A stretch of 64,000 nt of DNA from Phyto melanocephala (GCA_941918925.1 OW799233.1:157026845-157090844), one strand, 5' to 3'. Positions 31,801 to 42,086 are shown, counted from the stretch's first letter. Notes: generated by a model not told the origin, from the letters alone. A program made the numbers and translations.

Positions 31801-32140
31801 TTGTTAAAGCAGCAGTGCCTCCTCTTTCATCACGCAACCGATAAGCTCCCTCATTGCTGGGTTTGGGTGTATTGCCCACATAAAAGTAGGCAGCTGTAAA
31901 TTGTTACAAATTTATTTACCAGCATTATAAACAATACATTTTTTTTTCGAATTTTTTAAAAAATTGTCTAAGCATGTATGCAATTATTACCTGGTGCTTC
32001 ACCATCGTAGTTGAATTTTTTCACAAATATTGTTCTCGAATCAACTGCGTAAACATCACCGGAAACACCATGATGTAATCGCTTTAACGAACCAATTTTT
32101 GTGCCAAAATATGGAAATGAAGCACTTGTAAATGGGATCA
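16918..32140 (-). CDS. Skel: Skeletor: DM13-DM13-DOMON-cupredoxin protein (seven exons, 5' end incomplete)
   Basis: Exons in transcript order are 31991-32140, 31543-31893, 31223-31482, 27614-27713, 20145-20933, 19888-20081 and 16918-19824. All introns are GT-AG and phases agree throughout, giving 1583 residues up to TAA at 16918-16920. Domains in order: DM13 (with SVWCDEF), a second DM13 (with GVWCEAF), DOMON, a linker rich in acidic residues, Pro and Lys, a cupredoxin-like domain ending YHCFTHRYLGW, then about 850 residues of Gln/Ser/Asn/Pro-rich sequence of probably disordered structure. This order matches insect Skeletor and its relative Knickkopf. Knickkopf is an extracellular factor in cuticle chitin organisation. 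Drosophila Skeletor was described as a spindle-matrix protein, which fits poorly with these secreted-type domains. The first exon with the signal peptide is not certain; a candidate lies at 54349-54432. Confidence 0.95.
19888..20081 (-). CDS. Skel: Skeletor exon: middle of cupredoxin domain
   Basis: 194 nt, joined to the previous exon by a 63-nt intron (20082-20144) that has no in-frame stop. It encodes GHVGWGISWFINGLLIPEI and the stretch KYHPFYITDDP, whose His (codon 19951-19953) is in the position of the first copper-ligand His of cupredoxins. It ends KREEEKK at AAG/GTATAT. Confidence 0.95.
20082..20144 (-). other. Skel: 63-nt Skeletor intron without in-frame stop
   Basis: GTAAAG to TTTTTTAG, length a multiple of three and open in frame. 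Retention would insert 21 residues (starting KVLKQFL) into the cupredoxin domain. The neighbouring intron 19825-19887 is also 63 nt but has an in-frame TGA. Confidence 0.85.
20145..20933 (-). CDS. Skel: Skeletor exon: DOMON body, linker, start of cupredoxin domain
   Basis: 789 nt. The acceptor is CTTAAG before 20933 and the donor is ACTG/GTAAAG. It encodes the DOMON body (EYMAFGISPD, NAAMVNGYSIVTYQRSL, VVWGIGPLN-like) and a highly acidic linker (DQDDNDDEDED). PPAAKPTKGD and a QRRPVPSPKPV stretch follow, then the conserved GAWDIPAIQC that opens the cupredoxin-like domain. Confidence 0.95.
21004..21418 (-). mobile_element. DINE-like element, decayed
   Basis: It starts at AACAAGTAAGAGCGCTATATTCGGC and related hairpin sequence, written on the + strand. 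Internal words include GACAGACGGAC and ACAAACGGAATGACAAA. The right end is near GTGTGAAGGATATAAC. It lies in the 6.7-kb Skeletor intron. Confidence 0.6.
21674..21913. mobile_element. inverted-repeat element (20-bp ends) with hammerhead-like motif
   Basis: TTTTCTTGTCATAAAACAGG (21674-21693) is repeated exactly in inverted orientation at 21894-21913. Inside lies an 8-bp inverted pair (GTAAAGCT/AGCTTTAC) and, at 21743-21787, a hammerhead-like arrangement described separately. Confidence 0.7.
21743..21787 (+). ncRNA. hammerhead-ribozyme-like motif (candidate)
   Basis: Stem I TTGTTC (21743-21748) pairs with GAACAA (21782-21787). CTGAAGA (21749-21755) fits the CUGANGA core. Stem II GAGC (21757-21760) pairs with GCTC (21770-21773). 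GAAA is at 21774-21777, followed by TATT. One extra A (21756) sits between core and stem II and stem III is almost absent, so activity is doubtful. Minimal type I hammerheads are known in Penelope-like retroelements. Confidence 0.35.
22428..23613. other. intronic, no gene seen
   Basis: AT-rich DNA in the 6.7-kb Skeletor intron with short (TACA)n runs near 22917 and 23040. Two near-identical words (ACATATTTTTGTTTA) occur near 22472 and 22505. Confidence 0.5.
23614..23952 (+). mobile_element. DINE-like element, truncated
   Basis: It begins TATACCCTTCACCAGTGGTGCA and carries TTTCCGACCCCATAAAGTATA. It continues through ATTGAAATTCAGCACAATCG and ends abruptly before the next element at 23955. Confidence 0.7.
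23955..25780 (-). mobile_element. long DINE-like element with nested mariner relic
   Basis: On the + strand it runs from ACAAGTAAGAGCACTATATTCGG to GGTGGCGGGTATAAAAA; read on the - strand it starts ATACCCGCCACC. Internal GTCCGTCCGTCTGTCCG and ACTTTATGGGGTC words and repeated GGCGTTAAAGTAGGCRTGTC blocks resemble Drosophila INE-1/DINE-1 sequence. A 0.6-kb mariner is inserted at 24101. A second long copy is 41528-44045. Confidence 0.75.
24101..24699 (+). mobile_element. internally deleted mariner (DD41D type), TA-flanked
   Basis: About 30-bp inverted ends (GGTGGTTAAATTT...GGCCC at both) are flanked by TA. The frame 24199-24360 encodes ERYANEQRVKVIQVFYKNER, a transposase N-terminal helix-turn-helix start. 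Downstream only the tail of the transposase remains, with the catalytic region lost. The ends resemble those of the relic at 42087. Confidence 0.7.
25781..27387. other. intronic, no gene seen
   Basis: AT-rich sequence of the 6.7-kb Skeletor intron without a recognisable element. Confidence 0.5.
27388..27415. repeat. (GGAAA)n microsatellite
   Basis: About five GGAAA units, followed by a short DINE-like end (27430-27535) with the hairpin ATTCGGCACAGCCGAAT. Confidence 0.7.
27614..27713 (-). CDS. Skel: Skeletor exon: start of DOMON domain
   Basis: 100 nt, too short to stand out alone. The acceptor is TATAG before TCG and the donor is TTAG/GTAAG. It encodes SKLNCEVLYDDKAFEVRWAM and continues to VVQLVAKL. 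It is in phase with both neighbours (0 in; one base, G, out). Confidence 0.92.
27714..29134. other. intronic, AT-rich, no gene seen
   Basis: Short open frames here consist of A/T-rich low-complexity sequence and overlap on both strands; none resembles a protein. Confidence 0.5.
29344..29701 (-). mobile_element. CAAGGC-family composite MITE (copy 1)
   Basis: The ends are CAAGGC and GCCTTG. It contains a nested element 29435-29616 with ends CAGGGATGG and CCCTTCCCTG. The same composite is at 49444-49810 in inverted orientation. Short shared open frames (29307-29567 here) are by-products of the repeat. Confidence 0.75.
29896..30169. mobile_element. TTAA-flanked MITE (piggyBac-like), copy 1
   Basis: TTAA at 29892-29895 and 30170-30173 brackets inverted ends with the shared word AATACACGGCATGTTTTTTA. 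A second copy is 37574-37979. Confidence 0.75.
30569..30710. mobile_element. CAAGGC-family MITE (short copy)
   Basis: The inverted ends contain GGCATATTTATTCATCAGGT and run to 24 bp. The flanks ATTTTGTGT (30560-30568) and ATTTTGTAT (30711-30719) look like a 9-bp target duplication with one change. Confidence 0.75.
31223..31482 (-). CDS. Skel: Skeletor exon: rest of DM13-2
   Basis: 260 nt between CTCTTTAG and CAG/GTAAAA. It carries AKFWVG, PDENG and the second DM13 core (IGHFGVWCEAFTVDFGHV). If the donor is not used, the frame continues 14 codons (VKKHIKSILKKLDV) to TAG at 31178-31180. That would give a short DM13-only protein resembling the ORF1 product reported for Drosophila skeletor. Confidence 0.93.
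31543..31893 (-). CDS. Skel: Skeletor exon: rest of DM13-1, start of DM13-2
   Basis: 351 nt between TTTACAG and GTAAGT. It carries AYFYVG, DERGGTAALTRRY and the DM13 core IKWFSVWCDEFAVNFGDV, then begins the second DM13 repeat (IVIVDAQTLLVPNFSYDGEAP). The upstream intron is only 97 bp. Confidence 0.95.
31991..32140 (-). CDS. Skel: Skeletor exon: end of signal region and start of DM13-1
   Basis: 150 nt. The acceptor is TTTTAG before 32140 and the donor is CCAG/GTAATA at 31991/31990. It encodes SASFPYFGTK, then the start of the first DM13 domain, including VYAVDSRTIF and FNYDGEAP. It ends with one base of an Ala codon completed in the next exon. Confidence 0.92.
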
Positions 32141-33581
32141 CTAAAACAAGAATGTTGAACAAAAGGAAAATTTAAAAAACATTTAATAATAAATAAAATT
32201 AACAATGAAACTTGTCAAAAATATGAAAACAAATTTTAATGTGCACCATCATTAAAAGCTAGTAAAATATCATAGAAAAAAAACAAATAATTTATAGCTT
32301 TAAATTTGTGTTTTTATTGTTTGTTTTGTTTTTTTGTTTATTATAACAAAATCTACACACACAACGAGTAGTTATAAAACAAAAGATTTAAGCCATAAAC
32401 TTGTTTTGACTAATTTTATGAATCCAAAATGTTAGAGTTTAGCTTGTCCATTCATTTAAATAATTCTGGAAAAATCGTAAAATTTTTATTATTTTCTAGA
32501 AAAATGAATATGTTCTCAAAAACGATTTGTTGATCAAATTTAATTCACAATAAAAAATTATGTGAGTTTTAAAAAAATGCTAATGTTTTAAGCTAAATTT
32601 TTTTTATATAAATTTTTTTTCGTCGAATTAACCGCTAGTTGATTCTTCTAAAATATATTTGTATGTGTACTTTAAGAAATACAAAAAATTATTTCTTTTT
32701 ACAAATAGTTTCATTGAACTTTTGTGTTCTTTAGAGGCAGACAAATGTCATGCAAAAGTTTTAATATATTTTTATGAGTTTTATGAGTAATAGACTGATT
32801 TTGGAGAGTAAATAGTACTTATGTATTTAAAGGGAGATCAGGAGAGATCAGGATTTAATAAAAATTAATTAATAATTAGTAATTAATTTTGTCTTCTTAA
32901 CAAGATTTTAATCGTTTTTATAAGCGCTAAAGTAATTTACTTGAATAGGCCAAGACTATTTGTGTTACTGTGAAAAATGTTCATTTTCAATTGTATTTCA
33001 ATAACATTATTTGTAAGTGAGTAGATGTTTAATTTCCTTAAAGAATTAAATATTTATGCCAAATTAATAATTTAATCGAAGCTTGTGTAGACAGATAATG
33101 TATATTCGAGTCAAAAAGTAATTCAGATTTATAAACATTACCACGATCTCATAATACCCTTTTTAAATATGAAAATATTTAAAATTTGCCAAGAACAACA
33201 TGCAATACATATAAGAAAGCAATCTCTTAAGCTGAAAAACTATATCACGCGTTCTCGCGTCAGCGCATTCTATGTATTTTATATGTACCTCATACACTTT
33301 CTGCATTCCAAGTTACATGCCACGCTTTTTGCTTATAAAAGTTAAGAGATGTCACTCATTAATTTTTAATTAATTTAATTGTATTCTTGCCAATAAAACT
33401 TTAAAACTTTATTACGAAAGAATTCCCTTACTTTTTTTTATAAAAATATAAGCAGATAAATATTCAATACAAGCATAATTATCGATTCAACTAAAAATAA
33501 AATATGATTTGTCATCACCGGCATTAAAACTCAGTTGAGTTGTTCTCTCGCCGTTCATGAGTCTTAAAAACAAGAAAGTAA

Positions 33582-34315
33582 AAGTGAATTCACCCATTTG
33601 TTCTGAAAAAAATTTTTTCCGGAGAATAAACTTTTTTTACTGAGAGTTTTCTGCAGAACGATTTACCCATTTCAGAAAATTTGTCCGAAAAAACAAAGCT
33701 GCCATATAATATAAAAATGCAAACAGTTGTACAAAGTGGCAGCACCGCTAGCAAACTATGTAAATAAATACAAACGTAAATTATTTCATTAAAATATATG
33801 TGAAGAAAATGTCGGATAGAAGAAAACTAAAATTGTTATTTTTAATTGAAGTGCATAAAGTCAATTTGTTTGCAAAAGAAATTTATAAAAAAAAATCGAA
33901 AATAAAAAGAGTCGCTCCTATTTCATTCCATAAACCCTGTTTTAAATAATTATTTTTGTATGCACTATTGCTCATGTCATACAAACATTCTCTTCCTGGT
34001 TTTTTTAATTCTTCTATTAATTTTTGAGCAATATTTTCATTAAATTTCATTTTAATTGTTAATTTTCGGCAAAAACAAATTTTGTATAATAAATGTACTG
34101 CCACTGTGTGATGTGGCAACCAAATTTAATTTTCATGTAAATATTGAAAAGAAATGGCATCCCAATTCAGTTTCTTCTGAACAAGAATTAAAATTAAACC
34201 AATTCAAGAAAAAACTTTCTGAAAAAAATAATCTCTCTCTTTCTCAAAAGTAAAACGTCAAACTCAATATAAAAAAAATTTGTTCTGAACTAAAATTTTA
34301 TGGGTGAATCCAGCT
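33582..34315. mobile_element. Harbinger-like non-autonomous element carrying a MADF fragment
   Basis: The inverted ends share GATTCACCCAT/GAATTCACCCAT. They are bounded by TAA at 33579-33581 and 34316-34318, as for PIF/Harbinger (TWA duplication). On the - strand it carries a MADF-like frame (next entry). It sits in the long candidate Skeletor intron. Confidence 0.65.
33883..34050 (-). pseudogene. MADF-domain fragment inside the Harbinger-like element
   Basis: From ATG at 34048-34050 the frame reads MKFNENIAQKLIEELKK, then ECLYDMSNSAYKNN and LWNEIG, ending near a stop at 33883. The pattern (I/LIELVK..P.LYD.....YKN....WEEI) is that of the first part of a MADF (Myb/SANT-like) DNA-binding domain. 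The rest of the domain and any transposase are missing. PIF/Harbinger elements encode such DNA-binding proteins beside the transposase, so this is probably a remnant of the autonomous parent. Confidence 0.55.
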
Positions 34316-34399
34316 TAAGTCTGTCTATTTTATATGTTGTATGCGCCAGAGCATTCTACGCTTTGTGCTCTGTAACAACGCAACGTTTAACTACATTGT

Positions 34400-34776
34400 C
34401 CCCTTTCTGATTAGGCAAGTCTTGCGAAAGTTAATTTTTTATTTTCTTTTAAACTTGCTTTCATGTTCAAACACAGCGATTAACTTGCACAGGTTTCGTT
34501 TTTTTGCTTTTTTTTTAATTATTTGACATTTCTTATTTGTTTTTGTTTTCGATTGTGAGGAAATTTTAGGGTAAAGTTTTATTAAAATAATTTAAACAAT
34601 AATTTAAACAATGGAAGTTAAGCCAAGTACACTTTCCTGTACTTGCCGAGTACAGGCAAGTGCGTACTTAAATATGGGCAATTTTCTTCCTCTTAACCCG
34701 ACTTTACCCCTTTTAACCATAAACACAAGATTTGCGCAAGTTTCTTGAGCCAGAGACTTGCCTAATATGAAAGTGG
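34400..34776. mobile_element. MITE, GGCAAGTC family
   Basis: The ends CCCCTTTCTGATTAGGCAAG and (inverted) CCACTTTCATATTAGGCAAG match. It is an uninterrupted copy of the family at 13858-14528. Confidence 0.75.
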
Positions 34777-35466
34777 TTATTGATTCAACTTTTTTAAGAG
34801 AAGCGTACAATGCGAAAAAGCGTAGAATATGTGGTGTAGACTTTCAGCTTTATGATCTACTGTCAGCTCTTACGTAAGTAGTTAGAAATCCCCACAAAGT
34901 TACTAAAAATCAAAAACTTCTTTTCAGGAAAATTAAAATTATTTTATTTGTATAATAATAAACCAAAAATTTACAAGTCCTTAGTGTTAAAATGTTGCTT
35001 GGTTTTTATTTTTTTATCCACATATTTATTTCGATTTGAATTTCCAATAAAGTGTGAATATCAAATCTAATGGTGTTTTCCTTTCTAAAAAAAAATGTTG
35101 CAATAAGTATGTGTAACATTTTTATCAGTCTACACACCCTTATAAAGTTGTAATTTTTTTTTGTTTCAATGGAACAGAAAAATTTCTTGATTTACACTTT
35201 GACACATTCTGTGTTAAAAACTCGTTTGCATAAAAAAGTATTTATTCACATAACACAGCTGTAAAAAATGGTACTTTGTTACACTGAAATATAATTGGGG
35301 GTAAGATATGCTACACTCTTGCCAGTTATTTGTGCAACATGTTCAGAAAAGAACACGATAACTGTTTGCACTCTTGCATGTATTTTTAGAATAGAACATA
35401 AACCCGCTCGAATGGTAGCATTATTGTAACATTTTTGTCAGAAAGGAAAACACCATAAGACAGCAG

Positions 35467-35672
35467 CAAGGCATATTTATTCATCAGGTAGTCTTGTTTC
35501 GTCAGCTGATTATTTGTTTATTCACTTATTTTAAATTTTAGCTGTCAAAGTCCATAGATAAAAAAGAATTTTCTCTCTTCTGTCAATTATTTTAAATGCC
35601 AAACTTCATAATAAAAAAAAATATAAACAAAAATTGTATTTTTAACTGCGGTTACCTGATGAATAAAATATA
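35467..35672. mobile_element. CAAGGC-family MITE
   Basis: The left end is identical to 30569 and 61538 for over 20 bases. The right end (TTACCTGATGAATAAA) is decayed, so no target duplication can be read. Confidence 0.7.
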
Positions 35673-35822
35673 ACACCACTATGGTTTAAATACTGCTAGC
35701 TACAGGATAGATATAAAAACGATTATAAATATCTGTTAAGAATGTGAACATGAGAAAATGCCATTTTATGAAATTTAAAAATTTATTACCAAGTAATATA
35801 TCGGGAAACATAATGTCAAAAT

Positions 35823-36341
35823 CAAGGCGAATTCACATCAGGTGAAGTTAAACAGTCAGCTGTCTATTTTTTATTTATTTTATTTTCTAACTTCTATCTG
35901 TTAAATTTTGTTTACATATTAAATATTAGTTATAAATTAATAATTATAACCTACGGTCTACACCAGCCATCAATTTGTTTGAACAACGAACAATTTTTTG
36001 TGCGCACATGAATTTGCCTGGTGTGGACCGCTGTTGTCGATGTTTTGTTCTTGTTCAAACAGCGCTGTCAGACCATTTGTTCGAACAACGATGTCTAATA
36101 TTAAAAGGCATTTTGAATATGAAAGAAAGAGACGACACATAAAGATACCAACAAAATACTCTTTATACGTTTTCTCCATATCAAAGAACATGAAAAATTT
36201 TTTGACAGTTGCTCTGCCGACGTTTTGTTCTAGTCTAAACAAATCGATGGCTCGTCAAGACGTAGAGTAATTAATATAAATTTTGACAAAATGCTTCCCC
36301 ATCAACTGGTCTGGTAATTTTACCTTTATGAATTCGCCTTG
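35823..36341. mobile_element. CAAGGC-family MITE with nested MITE 35951-36265
   Basis: The outer ends are CAAGGCGAATTCA and TGAATTCGCCTTG. The inner element (35951-36265) has inverted ends starting CTACG with the shared word GCCATCRATTTGTTT, and repeated TTGTTCGAACAACG-like words. Short open frames inside are not genes. Confidence 0.7.
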
Positions 36342-37573
36342 GATTACCTGATGTGAAGTTTGGTCAAAATTTGTTTAAATATCCTTGACTTCATTTATTT
36401 ATGCAAGGATGGAAAAGTTAAAATTTCGTTTCGGTATTTAGCAATTAACTTAAGTGTACTTTTTTAATAAATGAATGTACTAAACTTATTTTTATTTGTT
36501 GTCTTTACACCCTTTAAAATTTGTTTCACAAATATATATCCTTTCTTTACTCAGATTTTATTAAATTAAACAGATCATAAGAGTTGGACAATTGACTACT
36601 GCGTAGGTCGTCGCATTGTTAAAATAGTCAGTAAGCGCCATTGAGAATGATGATGGACCACCACTAGATGCGAAAAAGTTAACTTAAAGTTAACTGAGTT
36701 GCTTACCCCCCGACCACACGAGCAATATGCTTGGCAATTATTGTCAATTATTGAAAAAGGCGAAACAAGATTAAAATTAACATTGTAATTATAAAAAATT
36801 TAAGTTTTTTAATAGAAGGTTTAAGTGAAATTTATTTACATAATTTGTATGTGAAATTTTCAAATACAGAACAATTTTTTTCAGCAAAATTTTCCATTTT
36901 ATGTTTTAAGATATTTTAAAGTTAAGAATATTTAACTTTAGCAACCAGTTGAATGTTTTCTTCACAACGTATACCAAAAAAAAAAAATGAAAAAAAAACA
37001 CAACTCCAAGAGGTAAATGCTGTAACGTACATGGTGAGAAACTTAAAGAGATGTGCCCTTTTAAATACATAACTCAATTGTTAGGAAGTCTTCTACAGTG
37101 ACATCGAAAAAATTAAATCTTAGATTCAATAAGGAAATTTACATTTTTAAGTAAAAGATAATTTGAATTAAGAAACATGTGAGAAAAAGTTAACTTTTTT
37201 TCAATAAAAATTTTATTTTAAACAAGATTCAAACAAAATATTTTTAAGAATAGAGAATACAAAATTTTGGGGAAAATAAAATTAACTTTGGGCAAGTGTT
37301 TGTTTGAACATATTTTGATAATAATTTTTTCTGTAAACATTCACAACAAGTTTGATAAACCTATGGCTTATAGAAGAAAGTTTGTCTAAAACAATTTTAA
37401 AGCTTTTTGTTTGTTGGGAAATTTTTGTTTCAAATTGTGAAACTCTGTTTGGCAGTTCGGAGCAACATCAAATGTAGAACGGAAAAAATATGTAGATGGA
37501 GAAAATGTAGTAACACGTTTAATTTACTAACCGATAGAGAAAAATAACAAGCAGTTGTATGCATATTAGTAAA

Positions 37574-37979
37574 GGCTAGAATACACGGCATGTTTTTACA
37601 TCTGACTTTAAAATTTGTGAGACATATGTGAATCTACATGTCTGTCAAAATTGTACTTTTACACTGACTGCTTTGCAGCAGCAGAGATTTCTGCCAACGA
37701 CTGATGTCACATGTTTTGACAGAAGAAAATAGAGCGCACTCTAATTAAAATTTTGTCAGATGTCTCAATACATGTTTTTTTACAGAAGTAGGGCCGTATT
37801 CATAAAAAATATTTTAGGTTTACTGAAGGCTTATTTGACAAATTTCTCTACAACATCTGTCAAATAAGCCTTTAATAAACCTAAAATATTTTTTATGAAT
37901 ACGGCCCGTAATGTTTTAAAGGTAACACACGACATGCTTGTATTAGCAGTGGACAAAAAACATGCCGTGTATTAGCTCC
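37574..37979. mobile_element. TTAA-type MITE, copy 2, with nested palindrome
   Basis: Same family as 29896-30169, with TTAA kept on the right (37980-37983) and mutated on the left. It is interrupted by the palindromic element 37791-37907. Confidence 0.75.
37791..37907. mobile_element. 117-bp near-perfect palindromic MITE
   Basis: Two arms of about 50 bases, starting GGGCCGTATTCATAAAAAAT and its complement, around a 17-base loop. GTA at 37788-37790 and 37908-37910 flanks it. The homologous uninserted sequence at 30074-30085 has a single GTA, proving the insertion and its duplication. Confidence 0.85.
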
Positions 37980-38302
37980 TTAACAATTTGTATCAAATTA
38001 TTTGCTTCTGTTGTTTATTTTCAGTATAAAAACTTATTTTTAATAAGTCAAATATGATCTTTGAACTCAAAAGATGTCGAAAAAATGTTTTTTATATTGA
38101 AATAATAAAATGCTGAAAATTATGAAATTTTCAAAAGTGATCACTAAAAATTTAACATCAAAATTCGTGAAAAGTTCTGACATAAATAATTGCCTTATTT
38201 TCATCTCAATACGTTACATACACTAATTTCACTTAAGCATGTCACATATCAAATTTTCACATTGTTCATAGTTAAAAAAATTTGTCTGGAAGGATGTCCA
38301 AC

Positions 38303-38713
38303 ATATCGTCGGCTTAATATGCAAACCTGCTAAATCCACTTTTTAAGTAAATTTGAGATGATTTTAATGCCATGTGCTAGAGAAAGATACGCCTCGTCGA
38401 CCAGCATGTAATTTTTCTTCAATTGAAGTCTTGAAGTGTGTAAAATGATTTGATGAGAAAAACTGTTAAATCATCTCACTGAAAAATTTTTGTAAGAAAA
38501 ACAGCTAAATCCAGTACATTATTAGTTCAGTGTTTATTGCTATTTCCAATTTGTAGATTGTAGTCATACCTGAAGAATACCATACATTAAACCAACTTTA
38601 TTTTTGGTTTTTCTCTCAAGCTACAATTATTAAATATATGTAAGAAGTTTTTTGTCCCTCCTGTTAAATTTGCTAAAAGGTATTTAGCAGGTTTGTATAT
38701 TAAGCCGACGATA
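38303..38713. mobile_element. MITE with about 33-bp inverted ends
   Basis: The left end ATATCGTCGGCTTAATATGC (38303) recurs inverted at 38682-38713. The right terminus is now separated from its flank by the Helitron at 38714. Confidence 0.65.
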
Positions 38714-39346
38714 TCTATATATGTATATATAAAAGTGAAACTCTGTGTGTGTGTGCTAGCTATAGACTCCGAAACCGTAAAGCCGATCGGACTCAAACTT
38801 AGGCAAGCTGTTGTTCACATTTCAGGGAGTGTTTATGAGTGGCAAAAAGTGGGCGGGCCACGCCCATTAAAAATTAGTTATAATTTTTAGCTACTTGCAC
38901 TTGACCGATTTTTCTGAAACTTTCCACACATATTGAACTCTCATGATTATACAATTTTGTGATTAGAAAATTGGACAGGGCCACGCCCATAAAAAATAAG
39001 TTATAATTTTTAGCTACTTGCACTAAATCGATTTTTCTAAAACTTTGCACATACATATTGAGCTGTCATGACTATATAATTTTGTGATTAGAAAAATGGG
39101 CGGAGCCACGCCCATAAAAAAAAGTTATAATTTTCAGCTACTTGAACTTCACCGATTTTTCTGCAACTTTGCACACACATATTGAACTCTCATGATTATA
39201 AAATTTCGTGATTATAAAAGTGGGCAGAGCCACGACCATAAGAAACAAGTTATCATTTTAAGCTTCTTGCAGTTGATATTCAATTAAAATTCAGAATGCA
39301 TTTTTATTTATTAAGGGGCGTAGCAACGCGCGCCGGGCTTGGCTAG
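38714..39346 (+). mobile_element. non-autonomous Helitron, 633 bp
   Basis: 5' TC (TCTATATATG...), 3' CTAG after a GC-rich hairpin (ACGCGCGCCGGGC), inserted between A and T: the canonical Helitron signature. The interior has about 3.5 tandem units of roughly 115-120 bp with GGCCACGCCCATAAAAAA and TTTTAGCTACTTGCAC words. There is no Rep/helicase. Confidence 0.85.
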
Positions 39347-39747
39347 TATAACATTTTTAGCAAATTATAAATACACACATACAAAAACAAATACATAACA
39401 AATGAAACTTTTTACAACCAACCGAAAAGAAGTTCAATATGCCGGCCACGTTATCGTATAAATAATAGTCATTATTTAAATACATATTTTTTAAACGTTT
39501 ATTTAAATGTTAACGAGTGTTACTGTGCACAAGTATGTGTTTTTATACACATACATATAATTAATTTTTATTAATAAATATATGTATGTATATTTAAGTT
39601 ATACATACTATAAATTGATTATTAATACTACCTTCATTTTATTACTATTTTTTCAGTTAATTCTCAAAACTTGTTTTTCATTTATACAAATTTTAAAGTT
39701 TGCACATTATTTTTAAAGTTAAAAATATTTTATTGATATTTTATTTG

Positions 39748-40494
39748 TATACCCTTCACCTGTGGTGCACAAGGGTACATATAGCTTTGTCATTCCGTTT
39801 GTAATTTCTACAATTTTCATTTCCGACCCCATAAAGTATATATTTTCTGAAAGCTTATGAATAGGGTAGTCGATTAAGCCTTGACCGTCTGTCCGTCTGC
39901 CCGTCTGTCCGTGTGTTGGTTGAAATCAACTTTTAGAAGCAACTATATGTTTCCCAGATCTGTGTATGGTATCAATCTCTTGGAAATATCCAGGAATGAA
40001 TCGCTATTGAAATTCAGTAAAATCGCCCTATAACTTTCTGAGATATGAGCAAAATCCACGACCACCTCGTTTTTTTCACAATTACAACAACAACATGCAT
40101 ACATATATACAGGTTAGAGTAAACGTGGCATCGAATCCCAGTTGAGCCAACAAATTTTTTTTTATTTAATTTTTTTATTTTATATATTATTTATATTTTT
40201 TATATTATTTTTTAAAAATTTTTTTAAAAAATTTTTTTTTTTTAATTTTTTTTTAATTTTTTTTATATTTTTTTTTTTGTTTTTAATATAGATTTTTTAT
40301 TTTTTTTTTATTTTTTTTTAGAAACATACATACGTAAACTCAATTATAATTTTACAATGGTATGTTTTTTACATGTATGTACGTATTTTATATGAGATGA
40401 ATGGTGATACAAACAATTGTTATTGCATGACTACACGCTGTGAAGGGTATATAAGATTCGGTACGGCCGAATATAGCACTGTTACTTGTTTACC
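39748..40494 (+). mobile_element. full-length DINE-like element
   Basis: It runs from ATACCCTTCACCTGTGGTGCA to the hairpin ATTCGGTACGGCCGAAT and ATAGCACTGTTACTTGTTT. It carries TTTCCGACCCCATAAAGTAT and a GTCCGTCTGCCCGTCTGTCC run. The 3' half is T-rich. It is a good reference copy for the others. Confidence 0.8.
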
Positions 40495-42086
40495 CATATT
40501 TTGTTTAAGCTGTTAAACCACAGCTTTTATTGTAATTAAAATTTAATTTACTAAACAATTTATTTTTATTTATTTATTAAAAATTTTCTTGTAAATGATC
40601 AAGACCAATTGATTATTAAAATTGTGTTGTGTTCAGTTGGCTTAAGTATTTTTTTTCTCTTTAATTTTACTGCATTTTTAATGATTTCTTTTATAAAAAA
40701 TTTTTAGTTTGGTATTGGATATGTGTCAGTGTGTCTTTGCAATGAAATGGGTTTTTGAAAAGTGTTACAATCACGGATTAAATATTTCGTCAACAAGGTA
40801 AAGGCTAATGCAATTTAAAATTTTTATACAATCCATAAAACTCTTACATGACGATTTTTATTGATTATTTATTTTATTGACCGTTTTGTGGGTGAAATAC
40901 AAATAGATTTGAAGCCCAACAAACTTCATAAAATCATTTAGATGAAGGCCTTTTAAATAAAATTTACATAATAGTGGAAGATTTAGACTTTTGACAAAGT
41001 CTTTTTTCGGAGTCTTAATAGATTAAGTTGTTAGTTGTTATTGATGAATGGACTCTTTTATAAAGCTAGGCTCACATTTGACAAACATTTCTTAAAATAA
41101 GCGCAGTCACTATTTGCTACTTTTTTTAATGGTTGTTAGTTCAAAAGATCAATAACAGAAACATTGTGTAATATCGATCCTCATCATTTTTCTAATTAAT
41201 AATTTTCAAATATTTTCTATACTTTCAATTGAAAAGCATTTTACATTTAGTAAATATTTTTTAGTTTTGTATCTTAAATTACCCTTAGGAAAATTGATTT
41301 TGATCAAAATTAAATTAATTTTAAATTTAGTATTTGGTGTCACCGAAGAAAAAAGAACAGCACAACAAACTAAAAAAAAACGAATCGAGCAATAACTTGA
41401 AAAAAGCTCTAAAATCATTGGTTATATCCTCAATATTTGAATTTGCAAGAATAAATAGGTGGTTGTAAATGAGGACAAAACCAAATTTGTTTTTTTTTTT
41501 GTGCTACGAATAACAGTTTTTAAGTTTTTATACCCGCCACCAAAAAAATGGTGGGGATATAATAATTTGGTCATTCCGTTTGTAACACATTGGATCATCC
41601 ATTTTAGACCCCTTAAAGTATATATATTCTGAATCAGGGTTTGATTTGATGACGATCTAGCTATGTCCGTCCGTCTGTCCGTCTGTTGAAAGCACGATAG
41701 AGGTCGGACCGAAAAAGCTAGGGGTCTCAAATGTCGGTATTGAAAATGGGCTAAATTGGAATATTAGGAAGAGAGTTATAGCTCGCAGTGCAAGAGTAGG
41801 TTAAGAAAACTATGTCCTTCCAACATCGAATAAAATGTAATTGTATCCACACGGATTAACGTAGAGCCATAAAATTTCGAATTTATATTTCCTGAGTAAA
41901 AAAAATATTTTTCCCTTAAAATTTCTTAAATCTATGCATATGGAAAGGAGTTATAGATCGAAATTTACGAAAATTTATACCGCACAGTGTATTTTTCGGT
42001 ATATTCAAAATTTAAAACGTAATAAAACAGACAAAATTAGATGCATGATTTTGAAATTTTGCAAACATTGCTTTTTGGTCAACATA

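Noticed and set aside
35998..36270. 90-codon ORFs on both strands
   Set aside because: Mirror frames within a nested MITE with inverted ends; no protein similarity.
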